From assembly GCA_934481445.1 (NCBI GenBank), contig CAKSPC010000062.1, positions 1-11,576 on the forward strand: a stretch of DNA of 11,576 nt, in the 5' to 3' direction. This DNA is from an uncultured Oscillospiraceae bacterium (GTDB lineage Bacteria > Bacillota > Clostridia > Oscillospirales > Ruminococcaceae). Positions 6,505-11,576 of the stretch are shown one piece after another. Below the pieces are notes generated by a model. It worked only from the letters and a program-made list of their open reading frames with translations. It was not told the origin of the DNA and ran no database searches. How positions within the stretch are numbered: the stretch's first letter is position 1; the number at the start of each line of letters is the position of its first letter. Both the position numbers and the translations under genes were made by a program.

Positions 6505-7088
6505 CACAGCATTCCCTTTGTGGAAACCACGCTGCCGTCGCTGTTGCGCTTTATCGCCTGCTTGAGAGCATATGCGAGCGCCTTGAACAGCGCTTCGATT
6601 TTGTGATGATCGTTAGCGCCGTACTCACAGCGCAGGTGGAGCGTTATCCCCGCGTTGAATGCAAACGCACGCATGAATTCCTCCGTAAGGCAGGTATCGA
6701 ATGCACCTACCCTTTCATTTGTAAACTCCGCATTAAACACAAGGTACGGTCTTGAGCTGATATCCAGCGCGCAGAATGCCAGCGATTCATCCATGGGAAT
6801 GAACGCGTTTCCATAACGCATTATACCCGATTTATCGCCCAGCGCCTCCCTGAAAGCCTGCCCGAGTACGATACCGATGTCCTCGGTGGTATGGTGCGGG
6901 TCAACGTAAAGGTCGCCGACGCACTTTACATAAAGATAAAATCCACCATGTACCGCAAGCGCCGTCAGCATATGGTCGAGGAAGCCTATGCCTGTATCTA
7001 TTTCCGCCTTGGGTGCGGCGTCGAGGTCAAGCTTTACGGTGATGTCGGTTTCCTTTGTTTTTCTTGATATCTGCGCGGTTCTGTTCAT
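6504..7088 (-). CDS. hisB: Imidazoleglycerol-phosphate dehydratase
   Basis: It dehydrates imidazole glycerol phosphate to imidazole acetol phosphate, the seventh step of histidine synthesis. This is a monofunctional form of 194 residues without the N-terminal histidinol-phosphatase domain of enteric HisB. Metal-binding motifs of the duplicated fold are present: GFLDHM with His39, DPHHTTED (His65, His66, Glu69) and NDHHKIE (His160-161 region, Glu165). The C-terminus is the family-typical STKGML. The N-terminus MNRTAQISRKTKETDI fits the family and is placed 7 bases from AAAAAAGGAG; the ATG two codons earlier (7094) would be too close. A 71-base gap with a hairpin separates it from hisD, the place where hisC stands in many related operons. 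Confidence 0.97.
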   Translation of the reverse strand: MNRTAQISRKTKETDITVKLDLDAAPKAEIDTGIGFLDHMLTALAVHGGFYLYVKCVGDLYVDPHHTTEDIGIVLGQAFREALGDKSGIMRYGNAFIPMDESLAFCALDISSRPYLVFNAEFTNERVGAFDTCLTEEFMRAFAFNAGITLHLRCEYGANDHHKIEALFKALAYALKQAIKRNSDGSVVSTKGML

Positions 7089-7095
7089 ATTCATG

Positions 7096-7105
7096 CTCCT
7101 TTTTT
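7096..7105 (-). promoter_or_regulatory. hisB ribosome binding site
   Basis: AAAAAAGGAG lies 7 bases from the ATG at 7088 but only 1 base from the ATG at 7094, which fixes the hisB start at 7088. Confidence 0.7.
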
Positions 7106-7113
7106 ATGGCTAA

Positions 7114-7144
7114 CCGCGGGGATACGGCAGGCGCACCCTCGCGG
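7114..7144 (-). repeat. Hairpin in the hisD-hisB gap
   Basis: CCGCG plus GGG (7114-7121) pairs with CCC, a bulged T, and CGCGG (7136-7144), an 8-bp G/C-rich stem with one bulge and a 14-base loop. It lies just before the hisB ribosome binding site. No U-run follows, so it is not a standard terminator. It could stabilise or cut the mRNA segments, or damp hisB translation. The structure is read from sequence; the role is unknown. Confidence 0.5.
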
Positions 7145-7159
7145 CTGAAAAATTGTTTA

Positions 7160-8455
7160 TCAGTTTTCCTTGCGGACTCTGATGGAATTTGCGTGCGCTG
7201 TGAGCTTTTCGCGCTCCGCGAAAAGGATTATATCATCCGCGGCGTCAAGAAGCGCGTCCTTGGTGTAGCAGATGTAGCTGGAACGTTTTACGAAGCTGTC
7301 CACGCCGAGTGGAGAGAAGAAACGTGCTGTTCCGCTGGTGGGAAGAACATGGTTCGGACCCGCGTAGTAATCGCCGAGGGGCTCGGGGGAATACTGACCG
7401 AGGAACAGCGAACCTACGTTGTCTATCTTGCCGATGTACTCCGTTGGGTTCTCGGCAACGACTTCCATATGCTCGGGAGCAAGCTTGTTTGCAATTTCGA
7501 TCGCGTAATCCTTGTCGTCGCATACGATTATAGCGCCGTAGTTGGAGATGGAGTAGTCGATAATGTCCTTTCTGGAAAGAGTTGCAGACTGGCGCTCGAT
7601 CTCTTCCTGCGTTCTCACCGCAACATCCATGCTGGTGGTTATCATTATTGCGCTGGCAAGCTTGTCGTGCTCTGCCTGCGACATAAGATCCGCCGCGAGG
7701 TATACGGGGTTTGCGGTTTCATCGGCAAATACAAGAATCTCGCTGGGACCCGCGAACATATCAATATCAACAGTGCCGTAAAGGAGCTTCTTTGCGGTTG
7801 CAACGAAAATATTGCCGGGGCCTACTATCTTGTCGACGCGCGGGATTTCATCCGTACCGTATGCCAGAGCCGCAACAGCCTGTGCGCCGCCTGCAAGATA
7901 TATCTTATCAACACCGCAGAGCGCCGCCGCAACTAGGATATCCTTATTTGCTGTGCCGTCCTTCAGCGGAGGAGTTACCATGATAACTTCCTTAACGCCC
8001 GCGATTTTTGCGGGGATAGCGTTCATCAGCACGGAAGAGGGATACGCCGCCGTGCCGCCGGGAACATAAAGACCTACCTTATCAAGTCCGCGCACGCGCT
8101 GACCCATCATAACGCCGTTTGCTTCGGTAACGCAGAAGCCCTCGCGCTTCTGTCTTGTGTGGAACGCGGTGATGTTCTCGACAGCGTTCAGCATTGCATT
8201 CACGAAATCGGGGCACTTTTCGTTTGCCTCGGTGAGGGCGTCGTTTATAGCCTCATCGGGAACGCGGTAATACTGTGCGTTGGGGCAGTCGAACTTTGCC
8301 GTGTAGGACTTTACAGCGCTGTCGCCGTTTTCCTTTACGTCCGCGAGAATGCCGCGTACTATCTTTTCTACGTCCGCATTGACTTCGCCCGCGCGCTTTT
8401 CAACATCCGCGAGGAACTGCTTTTCTGCACCGTCTGCCTTGATTATCTTTATCAT
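7160..8455 (-). CDS. hisD: Histidinol dehydrogenase
   Basis: It oxidises L-histidinol to L-histidine in two NAD-dependent steps, the end of the pathway. The protein has 431 residues, the usual length. Recognised blocks are GLYVPGGTAAYPSSVLMN (128-145), VGPGN (211-215), AGPSEILV, MSQAEHD, APEHMEV and GDYYAGPNHVLPTSGTA. The zinc ligands of the E. coli enzyme have clear counterparts in Gln260, His263, Asp362 and His421, and the catalytic Glu-His pair is Glu328-His329. GAGGAG lies 8 bases before the ATG, and the start overlaps the hisG stop as ATGA. No truncation or missing residue is seen. Confidence 0.98.
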   Translation of the reverse strand: MIKIIKADGAEKQFLADVEKRAGEVNADVEKIVRGILADVKENGDSAVKSYTAKFDCPNAQYYRVPDEAINDALTEANEKCPDFVNAMLNAVENITAFHTRQKREGFCVTEANGVMMGQRVRGLDKVGLYVPGGTAAYPSSVLMNAIPAKIAGVKEVIMVTPPLKDGTANKDILVAAALCGVDKIYLAGGAQAVAALAYGTDEIPRVDKIVGPGNIFVATAKKLLYGTVDIDMFAGPSEILVFADETANPVYLAADLMSQAEHDKLASAIMITTSMDVAVRTQEEIERQSATLSRKDIIDYSISNYGAIIVCDDKDYAIEIANKLAPEHMEVVAENPTEYIGKIDNVGSLFLGQYSPEPLGDYYAGPNHVLPTSGTARFFSPLGVDSFVKRSSYICYTKDALLDAADDIILFAEREKLTAHANSIRVRKEN

Positions 8456-9087
8456 TTCAAATTCTCCTCGATAAGTCTTACTATTTCCGCGATGCGCTCC
8501 TGCTTGAGCTTCATGCTTACCGTGTTAACGATAAGTCTTGCAGAAATGGGGGCAACATCCTCCTGCACCTCAAGGCCGTTTTCCTTGAGTGTCGTTCCTG
8601 TTTCAACGATATCGACAATGCCGTCTGCCAGTCCCACCAGCGGGGCGAGTTCAACGGAGCCTTCTATCTTAACTATATCAACGTCCATGCCCTTTGCTTC
8701 AAAGAAGCTGCGAGTAACCTCGGGGTATTTCGTAGCTACGGTCTTAACTCCATAGCCGTCGTAGAAATTGTGTCCCTTTTTTACCGCGAGGGCAAATTTG
8801 CACCTGCCGAAGCCGAGGTCGGAAACCTCGAAGAACTTTCCGCCGTGCTCCATTATCGTATCCTTGCCGACAACGCCGATGTCGCACACGCCATGCTCGA
8901 CATATGTGATAACATCCGCTGCCTTGGCAAGAACAACTTCTATATCCTCGCCGGGGACGTTAAGTATAAGGCGCCTGCCCTTTTCGCGCAGCTCCGTAAC
9001 ATCGTAGCCGATTTTTTCAAGGAGGTCGACAGCCTTGTTTTCAATTCTGCCCTTTGTGAGAGCAATTCTTACTTTTCTGTTTTCCAT
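8452..9087 (-). CDS. hisG: ATP phosphoribosyltransferase, short catalytic form
   Basis: It condenses ATP with PRPP to phosphoribosyl-ATP, the committed and normally feedback-inhibited step. At 211 residues it is the HisG short form, which lacks the C-terminal histidine-binding regulatory domain and needs HisZ, encoded immediately upstream. Signatures include ALTKGR (9-14), DIGVVGKD (69-76), an EGSVELAPLVG segment and the PRPP loop DGIVDIVETGTTLKENGL (155-172). The ATG at 9085-9087 is preferred because GGAGG lies exactly 7 bases upstream; the in-frame GTG at 9093 is only 1 base from that element. Two bases separate it from the hisZ stop. Confidence 0.97.
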   Translation of the reverse strand: MENRKVRIALTKGRIENKAVDLLEKIGYDVTELREKGRRLILNVPGEDIEVVLAKAADVITYVEHGVCDIGVVGKDTIMEHGGKFFEVSDLGFGRCKFALAVKKGHNFYDGYGVKTVATKYPEVTRSFFEAKGMDVDIVKIEGSVELAPLVGLADGIVDIVETGTTLKENGLEVQEDVAPISARLIVNTVSMKLKQERIAEIVRLIEENLK

Positions 9088-9089
9088 GC

Positions 9090-10286
9090 TCACACCTCCG
9101 ATGTTGTTACAGTGCCGTCGGCGGAAACGATATCCAGCCGCTTTATGTTATGTTCCTGCGCGTATTTCTTTGCGCATTTCGGGCATTCCAGCAGAGAATT
9201 ACGCACCATATAACCCTGCTTGATAAGCTCTGAGCAGTGCTTCAGTGCGGCGGTTTCCGCGCCCTCTTCCCCGAAAACAAGGATATCGGGGTTCTTCACC
9301 AGCGAAGCGCCCGCCTTTTTCAGCAGCACCTTTGCAGCCGCTTCAATGTTTATCGCAAATCCGACCGCAGTGAGATCTCTTCCGAAATCGCCGAGCAGAG
9401 AATCGTAGCGTCCGCCCGAAAGCACGGGAAGCCCGTAGCCCTCGACGTATCCGCGGAAGATTATTCCCGTATAATAGTTCTTCTTATGTACAAGTCCGAG
9501 GTCGACCTTTAATCTGCCTTCAAGTCCGCAGGCGCAGAGGTCGTTGTAAAGCATTTTAAGCCCGCTGAGTTTTTCTTTCAGCTCGTCGGTGTACATGAAC
9601 TGCTCTGCCGCTTCAAATACTTCCGCGCCGCCGAACAGCTTCGGTAGCGCTTTCATCGCCTTTGCCGCGGGAGAATCGTTGTCGGAAAGCAGCTCGTTCA
9701 GCGCAGGATAATTCTTCGCCATTACAAAGCCGCGTATGTTTTCCGTCTGCTCGTCGTCAGCGCCGAGCTGCTCAATAAGTATCGGGAAAATACTGCTTTC
9801 GCCTATTTCGAGGCGGAAGTCCTCGTCGCAGACCGTAAGCGCTTCCGCCGCCAGCGTGAGTGCTTCGATGTCCGCCGCGCAGCTTTTTCCGCCGAGGATC
9901 TCTATGCCGCTCTGGGTAAATTCATCGTCGCGGCCGCTGTTCTTGGGGTTTACCATAAAAATGGACTGATTATAGAACAGCTTCAGCGGGAGCGGCTCTT
10001 CTTTAAGGCGCGTCGCCGCAAGGCGCGCGATGGGCATGGTATTATCGGGGCGGAGCACCATCAGCCTGTTTTTGCAGTCCACCAGTTTATACATGGTTTC
10101 CGGCGGATAGTAGCGAACTTTTCCGTTAAAGAGATCGTAGAACTCCAGCCCGGGCGTTATGACCTCAGAATAACCGTAGCTCTCAAATATTCCCGTAAAA
10201 CGCTCCTGAATAGTGCGCTTCGCCGCGCATTCCTCAAAAAGCAGATCCCGTGTACCCTCGGGGGTGAGCAAATCGTTTCTTTTCAA
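9090..10286 (-). CDS. hisZ: ATP phosphoribosyltransferase regulatory subunit
   Basis: HisZ is a histidyl-tRNA synthetase paralogue that forms the hetero-oligomer with short HisG and carries the histidine feedback site. The protein has 398 residues. Visible are GTRDLL (11-16), motif-2-like RPDNT (79-83), QSGIEILG (125-132), HKKNYYTG (267-274) where HisRS has RGLDYYT, and GGRYDSLLGDFG (291-302). The HisRS arginine in that block is replaced, as expected for a non-aminoacylating paralogue. Residues about 333-398 resemble a reduced HisRS C-terminal domain and contain a CPKC pair. The start is taken as TTG at 10284-10286 (then KRNDLLTPEG), with AAAGG 9 bases upstream. A longer reading to an ATG at 10361 would run back through the promoter's -10 box and is rejected. 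It is the first gene of the his operon. Confidence 0.95.
   Translation of the reverse strand: MKRNDLLTPEGTRDLLFEECAAKRTIQERFTGIFESYGYSEVITPGLEFYDLFNGKVRYYPPETMYKLVDCKNRLMVLRPDNTMPIARLAATRLKEEPLPLKLFYNQSIFMVNPKNSGRDDEFTQSGIEILGGKSCAADIEALTLAAEALTVCDEDFRLEIGESSIFPILIEQLGADDEQTENIRGFVMAKNYPALNELLSDNDSPAAKAMKALPKLFGGAEVFEAAEQFMYTDELKEKLSGLKMLYNDLCACGLEGRLKVDLGLVHKKNYYTGIIFRGYVEGYGLPVLSGGRYDSLLGDFGRDLTAVGFAINIEAAAKVLLKKAGASLVKNPDILVFGEEGAETAALKHCSELIKQGYMVRNSLLECPKCAKKYAQEHNIKRLDIVSADGTVTTSEV
9095..9099 (-). promoter_or_regulatory. hisG ribosome binding site
   Basis: GGAGG at the end of hisZ lies 7 bases from the ATG at 9087 and only 1 base from the GTG at 9093, so it selects the ATG. Confidence 0.7.
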
Positions 10287-10295
10287 AATAAACAA

Positions 10296-10303
10296 CCTTT
10301 CCC
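10296..10303 (-). promoter_or_regulatory. hisZ ribosome binding site
   Basis: GGGAAAGG ends 9 bases before the TTG at 10286. No ATG or GTG at a suitable distance begins the conserved HisZ N-terminus, so this element is the main argument for the TTG start. Confidence 0.6.
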
Positions 10304-10315
10304 TGCACTTTACCG

Positions 10316-10351
10316 TAGTAGCATAGTAGCATGATATTACGTTACTATCAT
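10316..10351. promoter_or_regulatory. Candidate his operator: TAGTA/TACTA palindrome over the start point
   Basis: On the plus strand TAGTAGCA is repeated in tandem at 10316-10323 and 10324-10331, and an opposed TACTA lies at 10343-10347. Positions 10324-10347 form a 24-base imperfect palindrome with 9 of 12 positions symmetric. ATGATA (10331-10336) and TATCAT (10346-10351) form a further inverted pair. The cluster begins right after the -10 box and covers the expected start point near 10345, the usual place for a repressor site. I recall that a TrpR-related regulator (YerC, also called HisR) has been proposed for his genes in Firmicutes; matching this site to that protein is inference. The minus-strand RNA could also form an ATAGTA/TACTAT stem. 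Confidence 0.6.
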
Positions 10352-10380
10352 ATATTATCACATTAAAGCGCTTTTGTCAA
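10352..10380 (-). promoter_or_regulatory. Main his operon promoter
   Basis: A consensus TTGACA (10375-10380) is followed after 17 bases by TAATAT (10352-10357), preceded by TG plus one base as in extended -10 promoters. The predicted leader to the hisZ TTG is about 60 bases, too short for a T-box or peptide attenuator. The spacer contains the perfect palindrome AAAGCGCTTT (10365-10374). Confidence 0.85.
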
Positions 10381-10385
10381 TAGCA

Positions 10386-10431
10386 GGCGGATTTTTTGTC
10401 AGTATCAACAAAACTTTTCAAGAAATCCGCC
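10386..10431 (-). terminator. Inverted repeat after polC, possible terminator
   Basis: GGCGGATTT (10386-10394) and AAATCCGCC (10423-10431) are perfect 9-base complements beginning 6 bases after the polC stop codon. After one mismatch the stem gains three more pairs, leaving a loop of about 20 bases. On the polC strand the sequence after the stem is TGCTATTGACA, with no U-run, and the his -35 box begins 5 bases further on. It could be a weak terminator or a barrier between polC and the his promoter. Some readthrough from polC into his remains possible. Confidence 0.45.
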
Positions 10432-10437
10432 GATAAA

Positions 10438-11576
10438 TCACATATCAAACAGAGATATCTGTGCCGACTGGGGTATGCCAGCAAAGACGCCCATTTCTTT
10501 CAGCTTGTCTATAACGGAGCTGTTTACGCCGCTGACCTGCTGAATTTCGTCGATACAGCCGCAGTCACCCGATTTGATAGCTTCCTTGAGCTTGTACGCT
10601 GCGGTTTCGCCGCAGCCGGGCACCGCCAGAAACGGCAGGCGGATGTTTCCGTCCTCGACGTGGTAAGTTACCGCGTTGGAAAGCTTCGCGTCGACGGGAA
10701 GAAGCTTTATTCCGCGAAGCATAAGTTCAAGCACAAGCTGCAAAGCAGCAAGCTTAAACTTGTCCTTGCCCGTTTCGCCCTTACCGCTTCCGGAATCGCT
10801 GTCGCCGTCGGGCTGGGCGTCGCCGAAGCTTGTCTTGGGGGAAAGCTCGCGGATACGCTGCATTATCGCGCCCTTGCCTTTCATGACAACGTCAAGCTCG
10901 AGATTTTCTGTGTGCTTGGTGAGCGTTGCCGCGTAGAATTCGCAGGGCTTGTAAATCTTGAACCAGCAAAGCTTTATCGCCGCGGTTACATATGCCGCCG
11001 CATGAGCCTTAGGGAACATATACTGGATCTTCTTACAGCTCTCGACATACCATTCGGGAACGTTGTTGTCCTTGAATGCCTGATAAATCGTGTCGTCGAA
11101 AAGCTTCTTTGCGTTACCCTTTCGGGTTATTTCCATTATCTTAAATGCAAGGCTGGGGTCAAGTCCCTTATGCATAAGGTAAACCATGATGCTGTCACGC
11201 GTACCGATAACCTCAGAAATCGTGCAGGTGCCGTTTGCGATAAGATCCTGCGCGTTGCCTGTCCATACGGCGGTTCCGTGCGAAAGGCCAGATATCTGAA
11301 GCAGGTCGGAGAAGCACTTCGGACGCGCTTCGGTAAGCATCCCCATTGCAAAGCTTGTGCCGAACTCTGGAATACCGTATGTGCCGCAGGGAGCGCCGAG
11401 TTCCTCCGCCTTTATGCCGAGCGGCTCGGTGGATGTGAACAGCTCGTAAACTTTGGGGTCGGATGTGGGGACGTCGGCTATCTTCATGCCCGTCATGTCC
11501 TCAAGGTGCTTGTACAGCGTGGGCACATCGTGACCCAACTCGTCAAGCTTGAGGATCGTATCATGCAGCGCATGGA
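10438..11576 (-). CDS. polC: DNA polymerase III alpha subunit, PolC type (C-terminal part)
   Basis: This is the 3' end of the main replicative polymerase of low-G+C Gram-positive bacteria; the first part lies beyond the right edge, and 378 residues are visible. PolC-specific blocks are LGHDVPTLYKHL, TSTEPLGI, GTYGIPEFGT, ISGLSHGTAVWTGNAQDLI, EVIGTRDSIMVYL, PSLAFKIME and PEWYVESCKKIQYMFPKAHAAAY, all from the fingers and helix-hairpin-helix side of the core. After about residue 232 of the part from 11538, a Gly/Ser/Asp-rich linker of roughly 25 residues appears before KDKFKLAALQLVLE; it is longer than I expect for the family. The protein ends in QISLFDM, a good match to the QxSLF beta-clamp-binding motif. 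It is a housekeeping gene and is not expected to share function with his. Confidence 0.97.
   Translation of the reverse strand, partial: HALHDTILKLDELGHDVPTLYKHLEDMTGMKIADVPTSDPKVYELFTSTEPLGIKAEELGAPCGTYGIPEFGTSFAMGMLTEARPKCFSDLLQISGLSHGTAVWTGNAQDLIANGTCTISEVIGTRDSIMVYLMHKGLDPSLAFKIMEITRKGNAKKLFDDTIYQAFKDNNVPEWYVESCKKIQYMFPKAHAAAYVTAAIKLCWFKIYKPCEFYAATLTKHTENLELDVVMKGKGAIMQRIRELSPKTSFGDAQPDGDSDSGSGKGETGKDKFKLAALQLVLELMLRGIKLLPVDAKLSNAVTYHVEDGNIRLPFLAVPGCGETAAYKLKEAIKSGDCGCIDEIQQVSGVNSSVIDKLKEMGVFAGIPQSAQISLFDM

Noticed and set aside
10287..10345. T-box, histidine attenuator or riboswitch in the hisZ leader
   Set aside because: The predicted leader is about 60 bases, lacks the conserved T-box sequence, has no run of His codons and no terminator/antiterminator pair.
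1..11576. Mobile element, CRISPR array, prophage or tRNA/rRNA
   Set aside because: No transposase, integrase, spaced repeats, phage genes or tRNA-like cloverleaf were seen; the window is packed with housekeeping and biosynthetic genes on one strand.

Overview
The window looks like chromosome from an anaerobic Firmicute of the Clostridia, most likely in the Ruminococcus/Oscillospiraceae neighbourhood. The evidence is a Gram-positive PolC replicase, a short-form HisG paired with HisZ, a class II aldolase of the FbaA type, strong AAAGGAG-type ribosome binding sites, TTG/TATAAT promoters and moderate G+C. The genus is an inference. All convincing genes lie on the minus strand, so transcription runs from high to low coordinates.

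Layout in transcription order: (1) the C-terminal third or so of polC enters from the right edge and stops at 10438. (2) A 151-base gap holds an inverted repeat after polC, a strong promoter (TTGACA, 17 bases, TAATAT) and a palindromic TAGTA/TACTA cluster over the predicted start point, which is a good operator candidate. (3) A long histidine operon follows: hisZ, hisG, hisD, hisB, a NUDIX hydrolase, hisH, hisA, hisF, a DUF4253 protein, hisI, a divergent HAM1/RdgB-like NTP pyrophosphatase and hisE. After hisE comes a membrane protein with a sigma-factor-like N-terminal half. (4) A monocistronic class II fructose-bisphosphate aldolase gene (fba) has its own promoter. Two hairpins follow at the left edge.

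Together HisZ/HisG, HisE, HisI, HisA, HisH/HisF, HisB and HisD cover histidine synthesis from PRPP and ATP. Missing are the histidinol-phosphate aminotransferase (hisC) and the histidinol-phosphate phosphatase, which must be encoded elsewhere. Junctions are tight: stop and start codons overlap at hisG-hisD, hisB-NUDIX, NUDIX-hisH and hisI-HAM1. The exceptions are three wider gaps, hisD-hisB (with a hairpin), hisH-hisA, and DUF4253-hisI (with a probable internal promoter).

The most unusual content is the four non-his genes built into the operon: NUDIX, DUF4253, HAM1-like and the sigma-like membrane protein. I see no CRISPR array, transposon, tRNA, rRNA or T-box leader, and no gene-free stretch longer than 300 bases.
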